DNA of 11,343 nucleotides from Desulfobacterales bacterium (GTDB taxonomy: Bacteria > Desulfobacterota > DSM-4660 > Desulfatiglandales > Desulfatiglandaceae). Positions 6,095 through 11,343 of this stretch are shown one piece after another; position 1 is the first letter of the stretch; every line of letters begins with the position of its first letter. The notes beneath the pieces were generated by a model. It was given only the letters and a program-made list of their open reading frames with translations, did not search any database and was not told where the DNA came from. The DNA lies in contig JAMOVZ010000159.1 in NCBI GenBank assembly GCA_027061865.1, positions 1-11,343 of the forward strand, read 5' to 3'. The translations under genes and the position numbers were made by a program.

Positions 6095-6860
6095 AGGGAG
6101 AAAACAAGACCCAAATTACCGCTCCAAGCTCTATTTCCTTGTCTTGGCCCTTATGCTTTCGCTTTTCGGGGGCCGTAGTAAGGGCTGCAAAGCCCCACCA
6201 GCCAGGGGCTGGAGCAGAATAGGTAAACACACCATTTTTGTCGGCCTTTATCACCTGAGTAACCATATAATCAGTAGGGGCTATGGCTTTCCCGTCACAA
6301 TTGTAGTATTCCACCTCTACCTCTGCAAAAGGCACGGGTTTGCCTTCGAACATCACAATACCTTGAAATACGTTTCCCCCATAAATGCCAAAAGGGCGCG
6401 ACAGTGGCACTATCTCAGTGCGCAAGCCTATTGGCTCATCCCAACCATCTTCGCTCCCGAATCCCGCAACCACGGCCTTCGTATAATGAATTATAAATTT
6501 ATCCTCAGCTGGCTCCCAGTAAGGTTTAGGAACCATGTAAAAGTGATATACTCCAGGCCTTCCGACTAGATATTGCACCGCCCAGGCCTTGTGGCCCATC
6601 ACTTTTGTCTGGCTGAGCTGGCCCAATAAGCTCCACTTCCTTCCTTTGAACATCACACCGCACTCCTGGGGTTTATCCAGATCCATCCCTTCCCTCTCAA
6701 AGGGGTGGGAAAAGGAAAAAATCACCTTCACGATCCGGTTCTCATTGGCCATCACCATGGTATCTGATGGGATGACCATTCCGAAATGTGCATACGAATT
6801 AACCGCCAACAAAAGCATACACAGCCCGGAACTTATTATTACAGCCAATCTTTTTGCCAT
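6081..6860 (-). CDS. nikK: NikK-like periplasmic nickel-uptake protein (DUF4198)
   Basis: The 259-residue protein starts with a clear signal peptide (about 1-24) whose likely cleavage, NSYA|HFG, leaves His25 at the mature N-terminus. DUF4198 features follow: FGMVIPSDTMV, the strand-rich domain with FSHPFE (His52) at about 50-55, GVYHFYMVPKPYW at about 103-115, and a second Ig-like part with GNVFQGIVMFEGKPVPFAEV at about 162-181 and ADKNGVFTYSAPAPGWWGFA at about 206-225. NikK proteins are extracytoplasmic components of ECF-type nickel transporters of the NikKMLQO kind. AAGGAGG lies just upstream of the ATG. The gene is 46 nt downstream of the porin gene and in the same direction as nikM and nikL, supporting the nickel assignment over other DUF4198 roles (other divalent metals are possible). 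It shows no lipoprotein cysteine and no C-terminal anchor, so it is probably soluble in the periplasm. Confidence 0.82.
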   Translation of the reverse strand: MAKRLAVIISSGLCMLLLAVNSYAHFGMVIPSDTMVMANENRIVKVIFSFSHPFEREGMDLDKPQECGVMFKGRKWSLLGQLSQTKVMGHKAWAVQYLVGRPGVYHFYMVPKPYWEPAEDKFIIHYTKAVVAGFGSEDGWDEPIGLRTEIVPLSRPFGIYGGNVFQGIVMFEGKPVPFAEVEVEYYNCDGKAIAPTDYMVTQVIKADKNGVFTYSAPAPGWWGFAALTTAPEKRKHKGQDKEIELGAVIWVLFSPWTAK

Positions 6861-6906
6861 TGCTAACCTCCTTTCTTATTCCTCCGGGAAAAAGCATCTC
6901 ATTTTA

Positions 6907-7983
6907 TTAGAACTCTACGGCCAACTGGCCTGTGATGGTATCTGCCTCGTCATGGTTTTCAAACTCACTGTGAAGGTACTCCAAGGCCACTGTGGCACCA
7001 GGTAAAAACTCCCAGCGCCCTACAGCGCCCCACTGGCTCTCTGCCAAAAAATTCCCTCCATCATCACTGCCACCATACCTAAGCCCTACCTTCAACGGCT
7101 CCAACACCTGCCAGGCGACTTCAAAATTCCACGCCTCAGGCCTGTAAGCCCTCCCTTCATCAAAACCTAACTCCCCGGCTCCAAACTCATCCAATGCCCC
7201 CACATACTCGGTCTCAACAAAAAACCTATCCTCCAAAGTCAGGCTCAAAAACATTCCAACTCCACCCACATAGTCCTCTACCGGGCCACTGATCTGATCC
7301 CCCAGGCCATCGCTGTCCCCTATGTTGTTTATGTAAGAAATACCAGCGTTAAACCCAATATCACCCAAAAACCCCTCAGGGGCTTCATAACTCACACTAA
7401 AGGCCCAACCATCCACATGATCATCCTCATCCCCCCACTCCTCCACATCGCCATTGAACACCACTGCCGATACATCCAACCCATCACCAGCATAGCCAAC
7501 CCTCACTCCACTCTCACTCGTCTCTCCCAACTCAAGGGTCAATGGATCACTTATAAAATGACTCTCATACCATCCAAACGGCACATACATCTTCCCCGCA
7601 TTCAGATAAAAAGGGACCCTGTCCTTCCCATCCAATATGATAAACCCCTCATCCACTTCCACTCCACTGCCCCCATCTTCTTCGTAAAGAAACAATACAT
7701 GCCCTCCCACATGGGGGCTCACATCCACATCCACTCCCAATTCCACCGTGGCTAGCGTAATGTCGCTTGAATCCTCATCCCTCCTCCCAGGATCATCATA
7801 ATCGGCCTTGCTCCAACTGGCATCCACCTCTATCCTACCCCCGATATTTATCCTCTCCTTCATCACCTTTAGCTCTTCAAGAATCCGGGCCTCCCTGCTT
7901 GGACCCTGGGCCCAGCCAAAGGAAGAAAAAAACAGGAAGGCTGTTACCGCCATGCATGGAATTATTCCTTTGCCGTACTTCAT
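6907..7983 (-). CDS. LbtU-like outer-membrane porin in the nickel operon
   Basis: This 358-residue exported beta-barrel protein has a signal peptide at about 1-26 (cleavage near WAQ|G). A short helical, possibly coiled-coil segment follows (about 28-46, EARILEELKVMKERI), then alternating beta strands with acidic loops and a C-terminal Phe (GQLAVEF), the usual outer-membrane assembly signal. INIGGRIEVDASWSKAD, NAGKMYVPFGWYESHFISDP and LELGETSESGVRVGY resemble the LbtU siderophore-porin family (named for the Legionella legiobactin receptor). ATG 7983 is used because GGAGG lies 9 bases upstream; an in-frame GTG at 7992 abuts it. Loops are very rich in Asp and Glu, compatible with cation attraction. 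Placement between nikL and nikK suggests entry of nickel or a nickel complex across the outer membrane, but the substrate is inferred from context alone. Confidence 0.8.
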   Translation of the reverse strand: MKYGKGIIPCMAVTAFLFFSSFGWAQGPSREARILEELKVMKERINIGGRIEVDASWSKADYDDPGRRDEDSSDITLATVELGVDVDVSPHVGGHVLFLYEEDGGSGVEVDEGFIILDGKDRVPFYLNAGKMYVPFGWYESHFISDPLTLELGETSESGVRVGYAGDGLDVSAVVFNGDVEEWGDEDDHVDGWAFSVSYEAPEGFLGDIGFNAGISYINNIGDSDGLGDQISGPVEDYVGGVGMFLSLTLEDRFFVETEYVGALDEFGAGELGFDEGRAYRPEAWNFEVAWQVLEPLKVGLRYGGSDDGGNFLAESQWGAVGRWEFLPGATVALEYLHSEFENHDEADTITGQLAVEF

Positions 7984-8021
7984 CACAATCACCCTCCTTT
8001 ACTTATTGCTTTAACTTTTCC

Positions 8022-8079
8022 AAAAAAAAAGGCCACATCAGAGCCTCCTCCCCTACAGGGAAGAAGGGCCTTCGTGGCC
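8022..8079 (-). terminator. Terminator/attenuator between nikL and the porin gene
   Basis: On the - strand, GGCCAC (complement of 8074-8079) pairs with GTGGCC (complement of 8031-8036). An inner 10-bp helix, CCTTCTTCCC with GGGGAGGAGG, closes a TGTA loop. Nine T residues follow (complement of 8022-8030). It begins 30 nt after the nikL stop and ends 38 nt before the porin ATG, leaving no room for a downstream promoter, so the porin is probably expressed by read-through or anti-termination. Confidence 0.85.
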
Positions 8080-8108
8080 TGGCCTGTGCTGCTTTTGCTA
8101 TCCGAGCG

Positions 8109-8702
8109 TTATTTTGAGTTTTGGCCTTGCTTCTTGCTCTTAAAATAGAGGGCAATACCCATCAGGCCCACTATGTAGCCTATGCCACCCACAATCTCAG
8201 TGACCGTAGGCCCTTTTGCCCTCTCAAGCCTTGAAATGGCCCTTGTTATGGGCCTCAGTTTTTCCTCAATTACGGTTTCCACAACCGCCCTTATTTCATC
8301 TTCTGATGTCTTTATGAAAGGCTCTGTTTCCGCCTCCTTAGCCTTTTTAGCTGGAGATTTCCTGCCTCCCCTATATCCTGACATGGTCAACACATACTCA
8401 GCCCTGTGTCCCATGGCGGCGTCCAACACTATTCGAATACGGTCCTGTTTTGGTAAGGGGAATGAAAAGCGGCCCTCTTTATCTGTCACACCCTCAATTA
8501 GCTTTTCACCTTTCTGCCCGAAGACCACTATTCGACCGTGCCTGACCTTGGCACCAGAGCTGAAATAGCTTTCCGTATGGACCTTGTTACCTTCTACCCA
8601 GGCATAGATATAGACCCGGTGGGCTGTGGCCCGGCCTGGAAATACCACAAAGGCCACCATACCAAGAAAGGCTGCTGCAGCGATTTTCTTGATGTTTTTC
8701 AT
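8109..8702 (-). CDS. nikL: NikL-like membrane-anchored nickel transport component
   Basis: This 197-residue protein has a signal sequence (about 1-27, PGRATA|HRV) and a mature N-terminus beginning HRVYIYAWVEGNKVHTESYF. It then has an Ig-like or carboxypeptidase-regulatory-like fold (about 50-108, with TDKEGRFSFPLP and a GHRAEYVL segment), a Lys/Glu-rich linker and coiled-coil (about 115-163), and a C-terminal membrane helix (about 168-186) with a basic tail. This architecture matches NikL of ECF nickel transporters. Histidines at 28, 42, 55 and 99 are candidate metal ligands. The start at 8702 overlaps the nikM stop by 4 nt (ATGA), so translation is coupled; the frame is open further upstream, but that part overlaps nikM and is not coding. 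GGGGGCAG serves as a ribosome-binding sequence. The cobalt paralog CbiL/CbiN-type role is an alternative. Confidence 0.85.
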   Translation of the reverse strand: MKNIKKIAAAAFLGMVAFVVFPGRATAHRVYIYAWVEGNKVHTESYFSSGAKVRHGRIVVFGQKGEKLIEGVTDKEGRFSFPLPKQDRIRIVLDAAMGHRAEYVLTMSGYRGGRKSPAKKAKEAETEPFIKTSEDEIRAVVETVIEEKLRPITRAISRLERAKGPTVTEIVGGIGYIVGLMGIALYFKSKKQGQNSK

Positions 8703-9304
8703 GGAACTGCCCCCAGTATCTCTGGCTTTACCTTCTTTAAGAACCTGATACAAATCGCGGTGACCATTCCTTCTATGGCCATGACAGGCAAATGAGCCAG
8801 CACGATAAGCTTTGCAGCGGAGAGGAATTCCTCCCCCGTACTTACCAATGCCAAGGCAACTAGTATGGCGCCTAAAAACACGGCCGAGGCCCCGCAAAGA
8901 AAACTTGCGAGGAAAGAAATCCATGGCGTCTTGCTCCTGGCTGGTGAAGCAAATATGGCATAGGCGGCAACCGCTGGTATAGCCATTACACAGGTGTTTA
9001 CGCCAAGGGAGGTCAACCCCCCAAACTGGAACAAAACAGCTTGCAAAAGCAGCGCTACCAGTATGGCTGGAAATGCCGCCCATCCAAGCAGCAATCCCAC
9101 CAGGCCATTAAGTAGAAGGTGGACGCTGGAAGGGCCCAAAGGCACATGTATGAGGGAAGCCACAAAAAAGGAGGCCGATAGCACAGCCACCTGTGGAATG
9201 GTATCGAATTCAATCCTTTTAAGGCCCAATGAGGTGCCGGCAAGGGCAACGGCACCACCTGCCACCAGCACTGGAGCAGCCAATACTCCTTCTGAAATAT
9301 GCAT
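8699..9304 (-). CDS. nikM: NikM/CbiM-family ECF transporter substrate-binding membrane subunit
   Basis: The 201-residue integral membrane protein begins MHISEGVL, the invariant start of CbiM/NikM proteins, where the N-terminal amine and His2 bind the metal. Further signatures are LIHVPLGPSSVHLLLNGLVG (51-70) with His53 and His62, FGGLTSLGVNT (94-104) and LAHLPVMAIEG near 169-179. His62 is the probable counterpart of the third ligand known from a NikM crystal structure. About six or seven helices are visible. In ECF importers this subunit works with a T-component (NikQ/CbiQ) and an ATPase (NikO/CbiO), neither of which is in this window. Nickel rather than cobalt is inferred from the adjacent nikL and nikK-like genes and the lack of a cobalamin riboswitch. 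A promoter and a leader terminator lie upstream; GGGGAA precedes the ATG. Confidence 0.9.
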   Translation of the reverse strand: MHISEGVLAAPVLVAGGAVALAGTSLGLKRIEFDTIPQVAVLSASFFVASLIHVPLGPSSVHLLLNGLVGLLLGWAAFPAILVALLLQAVLFQFGGLTSLGVNTCVMAIPAVAAYAIFASPARSKTPWISFLASFLCGASAVFLGAILVALALVSTGEEFLSAAKLIVLAHLPVMAIEGMVTAICIRFLKKVKPEILGAVP

Positions 9305-9321
9305 TAACTTTCCCCGCTAGC

Positions 9322-9335
9322 GCCCCTCTGGGGGC
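9322..9335 (-). promoter_or_regulatory. Small hairpin in front of the nikM ribosome-binding site
   Basis: On the - strand, GCCCC and GGGGC form a 5-bp stem around a CAGA loop. The same GCCCC arm could instead pair with the CGGGG of the presumed nikM ribosome-binding site just downstream, so it might influence translation. This is a prediction by eye only. Confidence 0.35.
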
Positions 9336-9340
9336 CTGAA

Positions 9341-9389
9341 AATAAAAAACCACGAAAGCTCAAGTCTTCAGACCCGAAAGCCTTCGTGG
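9341..9389 (-). terminator. Intrinsic terminator inside the nikM leader (attenuator candidate)
   Basis: On the - strand, CCACGAAGGCTT and GAGCTTTCGTGG (hairpin 9350-9389) form a 12-bp stem with two wobble pairs. A GTCT/AGAC mini-helix sits in the loop, and TTTTTT then TATTTT follow. It lies between the promoter at 9467-9496 and the nikM ATG at 9304. No - strand gene precedes it, so it cannot be an ordinary end-of-gene terminator. Confidence 0.82.
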
Positions 9390-9466
9390 CTAAAATTACT
9401 ATAAAGTTATTGAGGAATCTCTATTTTTTAAGTGGGCGCGGGCTTCCTGCTCGACACATTTTGGGT

Positions 9467-9496
9467 TTTATATTTAATTTTCTTGGCTTGTGTCAA
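9467..9496 (-). promoter_or_regulatory. nikM operon promoter
   Basis: On the - strand, TTGACA (complement of 9491-9496) is a perfect -35 box. TATAAA (complement of 9467-9472, 5 of 6 matches to -10) follows after 18 bases in AT-rich sequence. Transcription would start near 9460, giving a leader of about 155 nt before nikM. Confidence 0.7.
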
Positions 9497-9570
9497 CCCT
9501 TAAAAACATATTTATTTACAAATTTCTGTTGTTGTCTAGAATTATATTTCTTGCTTAAGAAAGATTAGTA

Positions 9571-9582
9571 TGATAATTATCA
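9571..9582. promoter_or_regulatory. 12-base palindrome, possible metal-regulator site
   Basis: TGATAATTATCA is a perfect inverted repeat in the divergent region. The TGATAAT half resembles Fur-box halves. An overlapping GTATGA (9568-9573), followed 16 bases later by TCTTAA, is a poor match to the E. coli NikR pattern GTATGA-N16-TCATAC. It lies about 75 bases upstream of the nikM -35 box and 39 bases before the yjbQ-like start. Confidence 0.3.
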
Positions 9583-9620
9583 ATTAATGTCTTAATTTAA
9601 CTTAACATTTGCTTGCTAAT

Positions 9621-10040
9621 ATGAATATCAATAATTCTGTAATAACTATACTCACTACTAAAAAAACAGACATAATAGAAATTACCCCGCATGCGGAATC
9701 CAAGGTGAAGGAATCCGGGGTTCGGCAGGGAGCCGCAATGCTCTTCATCCCCGGATCAACCGCGGCCCTTACCACCATTGAGTTTGAAAGCGGCGTTATC
9801 AATGATCTCAGGAAGGCGGTTGAAAGGCTCGCCCCCAGGGATATCCCATACGAACATGACAAACGCTGGGGAGACGGCAATGGATATTCCCATGTGAGGG
9901 CCGCCCTGTTGGGGCCATCCTTGCATATTCCTATTATTGAAGGTAAAATGGCATTGGGCACATGGCAACAGATCGTGTTGTTGGATTTTGACAACCGCCC
10001 CCGCCACAGGAGGATACTCGTTCAAGTAATAGGCCTCTAG
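9621..10040 (+). CDS. YjbQ/UPF0047 family protein
   Basis: This protein of 139 residues from ATG 9621 belongs to the YjbQ family (PF01894), a compact trimeric fold. Family marks are GAAMLFIPGSTAALTTIEFE near residues 37-56 and the C-terminal block with YEHDKRWGDGNGYSHVRAAL, LLGPSLHIPIIEGKMALGTW and NRPRHRRILVQVIG. The conserved HD and SH residues suggest a metal or anion site. E. coli YjbQ has been reported to show weak thiamine-phosphate-synthase activity, but the physiological role is unsettled. No clear ribosome-binding sequence precedes ATG 9621; an in-frame TTG at 9609 exists but has none either. The gene is divergent from nikM and 37 nt upstream of phoH, so it may be co-transcribed with phoH. 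Confidence 0.88.
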   Translation: MNINNSVITILTTKKTDIIEITPHAESKVKESGVRQGAAMLFIPGSTAALTTIEFESGVINDLRKAVERLAPRDIPYEHDKRWGDGNGYSHVRAALLGPSLHIPIIEGKMALGTWQQIVLLDFDNRPRHRRILVQVIGL

Positions 10041-10077
10041 GGGCGAACGAACAAAACGGAAAACGAGGAAGGGGTTA

Positions 10078-11064
10078 TTGGAAAACGCTGCAGCCTCAGA
10101 GGCTTCAATTCGCAGAAGCCTCTCTTTTCCTGATCACGACCTGATGAGGGTTCTTTGCGGTGAGCGGAATGCCCACCTGCGTGTAATAGAAAAGCAGTTG
10201 GGCCTTTCCTTGTACGTAAGGGGCAATGTAGTCACCTTGGAGGGCTCTCATTGGGATATAGATCTCGGTGAAACGGTTCTGAGGCAACTCTACGAGCTCC
10301 TCAAATCCAACTATCCACTATTCCCCAATGATGTGGACTATGCCATCAGGGTGCTTAGCAGGAATAAATCTGCAGATCTTAAAAGCATCTTCAAGGACCA
10401 AGTCTTCATTTCCTCCAAGAAAAAAATTATCACTCCGAAGACAATAAATCAGAAGGAATATATTGACAGCATAAGAAAATTTGACATTGTTTTTGGAATA
10501 GGGCCTGCTGGCACTGGAAAAACATATCTGGCCATGGCCATGGCCGTGGCATCCCTTATGCGTAAAGAAGTCAACAGGGTAGTCCTTGCAAGGCCAGCGG
10601 TCGAAGCTGGCGAACACTTGGGATTTTTGCCCGGCGATTTATACGAAAAGGTAAATCCATATCTCAGGCCCCTATATGACGCCCTTCATGACATGATGGA
10701 TTATGATAATGCCTCCAGGCTGCTTCAACAGGGTGTAATTGAAGTGGCCCCGCTGGCCTTTATGAGGGGGAGAACCCTTAATGATTCATTTGTTATATTG
10801 GATGAGGCCCAAAATGCCACTTCCGAGCAGATGAAGATGTTCCTTACACGGCTGGGTTTTAGCTCACGTGCTGTGATCACTGGCGACATCACTCAAATAG
10901 ACCTCCCTGAAGGGAAGAAATCGGGCCTGGTGGAAGCCAAGGAGATCTTGAGCGGGATTAAGGACATCAAGTTTGTCTATTTCTCAAAGGAAGATGTAAT
11001 CAGGCATCCGTTGGTCCAAGCGATTATTGAGGCCTATGAGAAGTTGGAGGCCAAAGGCTCGTAG
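10078..11064 (+). CDS. PhoH family ATPase (PhoH/YbeZ type)
   Basis: This 328-residue cytoplasmic P-loop ATPase has an N-terminal KH-like region (about 12-110) and a helicase-like ATPase domain. The ATPase domain shows Walker A GPAGTGKT (142-149), ARPAVEAGEHLGFLPGD (171-187), Walker B VILDEAQN (239-246), and TGDITQIDLP (268-277) as sensor motif. Length and motifs fit PhoH/YbeZ, which acts with the endoribonuclease YbeY in ribosomal RNA maturation. The start is TTG 10078, preceded by GAGGAAGGGG; the next ATG (10144) would remove the conserved LSFPDHDLMRVLCG region, so TTG is favoured. The downstream partial gene is of the PgpH HD type, giving the order phoH-HD that often continues into ybeY in deltaproteobacteria and Firmicutes. 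Confidence 0.93.
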   Translation: MENAAASEASIRRSLSFPDHDLMRVLCGERNAHLRVIEKQLGLSLYVRGNVVTLEGSHWDIDLGETVLRQLYELLKSNYPLFPNDVDYAIRVLSRNKSADLKSIFKDQVFISSKKKIITPKTINQKEYIDSIRKFDIVFGIGPAGTGKTYLAMAMAVASLMRKEVNRVVLARPAVEAGEHLGFLPGDLYEKVNPYLRPLYDALHDMMDYDNASRLLQQGVIEVAPLAFMRGRTLNDSFVILDEAQNATSEQMKMFLTRLGFSSRAVITGDITQIDLPEGKKSGLVEAKEILSGIKDIKFVYFSKEDVIRHPLVQAIIEAYEKLEAKGS

Positions 11065-11108
11065 TTATCCAAAGATTCCAAAAGAATCAAAGACTGCCGA
11101 GATAAACA

Positions 11109-11343
11109 GTGGTAACAGAGAAAAAGAAAAACCTCCCTGTAAAAAAAGCAAAGGAAAAGCCACTTATAAGTAATGGGGCAAAAAAAAATAACCACAAGGC
11201 CCCTGCAAACTGGGCCAATTGGTGTGTCCTGTTACTCGTTTCTCTTATTATCTCTATACTCCTCTTCCCAGGCCTATTAACACGCCCCCCCATGTATAGG
11301 CTTGGAGACATCGCAGACAAGGACATTAAGGCCTCACACGACT
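11109..11343 (+). CDS. PgpH-like 7TM-HD phosphohydrolase, N-terminal part (partial)
   Basis: Seventy-eight codons are visible before the window ends. The frame follows TAA 11103-11105 and starts at GTG 11109; no other start lies before the membrane segment. The N-terminus is very Lys-rich (about 1-30), followed by a membrane helix at about 38-53 (CVLLLVSLIISILLFPG). Next comes YRLGDIADKDIKASHD, the characteristic segment that opens the extracytoplasmic domain of 7TMR-HD proteins (PgpH/YqfF). In Listeria, PgpH degrades cyclic di-AMP. The HD domain itself lies beyond the window, so the catalytic residues cannot be checked. The ribosome-binding sequence is weak. Position immediately after phoH supports the call. 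Confidence 0.8.
   Translation, partial: MVTEKKKNLPVKKAKEKPLISNGAKKNNHKAPANWANWCVLLLVSLIISILLFPGLLTRPPMYRLGDIADKDIKASHD

Larger units (their letters stand above)
9305..9620. other. Divergent intergenic region between nikM and yjbQ, 316 bp
   Basis: This stretch holds the 5' leader and promoter of nikM on the - strand (terminator hairpin 9341-9389, promoter 9467-9496). It also holds a small GC-rich hairpin near the nikM ribosome-binding site (9322-9335), and, in an AT-rich part upstream of the yjbQ-like gene, a perfect 12-base palindrome TGATAATTATCA (9571-9582). No convincing promoter boxes were found for the + strand gene, and no additional gene. Confidence 0.6.

Noticed and set aside
5991..6569. 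192-residue + strand ORF opposite nikK
   Set aside because: It lies antisense to a clearly recognisable signal-peptide protein, and its translation has no domain-like pattern.
7417..8117. Pro/His/Ser-rich + strand ORFs opposite the porin gene
   Set aside because: These mirror the Asp/Glu/Gly-rich codons of the porin on the other strand; the porin has a signal peptide, a ribosome-binding site and a terminal Phe.
8703..9083. Upstream extension of the nikL frame into nikM
   Set aside because: It overlaps nikM almost throughout and reads as Cys/Arg/Gly-rich shadow sequence; the ATGA overlap and signal peptide fix the start at 8702.
9390..9460. Known NiCo or cobalamin riboswitch in the nikM leader
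   Set aside because: The leader before the terminator is about 70 nt and AU-rich, shorter than these aptamers, and the conserved B12-box or NiCo core bases were not found.

Overview
The window looks like chromosomal DNA of a deltaproteobacterial (Desulfobacterota-type) anaerobe. This is inferred from gene content: an Mrp-like antiporter cluster with small membrane proteins between its subunits, a NikK/NikL-type nickel uptake locus with an LbtU-like porin, a DsrE2-type sulfur-relay protein, and a phoH gene followed by a PgpH-type HD gene. No tRNA, rRNA, CRISPR array, transposase or phage gene was seen.

Layout. (1) Positions 1-2989, + strand: the 3' end of one MrpD/NuoM-like antiporter subunit, a 42-residue single-span protein, an 87-residue two-span protein, and a complete 593-residue antiporter subunit, followed by a stand-alone cyclic-nucleotide-binding-fold protein. 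(2) 3006-3665, - strand: a glyoxalase II-like metallo-hydrolase. Its 329-bp upstream region contains a short open frame resembling a transporter C-terminus. (3) 3995-5224, + strand: a MarR-family regulator and a DsrE2-family protein. Their promoter regions share a near-repeat that may be the regulator's operator. (4) 9304-5278, - strand: nikM, nikL, an LbtU-like outer-membrane porin, nikK, then a queuosine-precursor transporter with its own promoter. (5) 9621 to the end, + strand: a YjbQ/UPF0047 protein, a PhoH-family ATPase and the first 78 codons of a PgpH-type 7TM-HD protein.

The most interesting part is the nickel locus. It codes for a possible complete path from the outer membrane inward: porin, periplasmic NikK, membrane-anchored NikL, and the NikM substrate-binding membrane subunit. 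The energizing subunits NikQ and NikO are absent from the window. An intrinsic terminator lies in the untranslated leader between the nikM promoter and its start codon. A second one, starting with the same 10 bases, lies between nikL and the porin gene. This suggests regulated transcript termination at two points. After predicted processing, NikK and NikL would both begin with histidine, and NikM begins Met-His, which suggests amino-terminal metal ligands at successive steps. Coordinates and motifs were read by eye; no similarity search, folding program or signal-peptide predictor was run.
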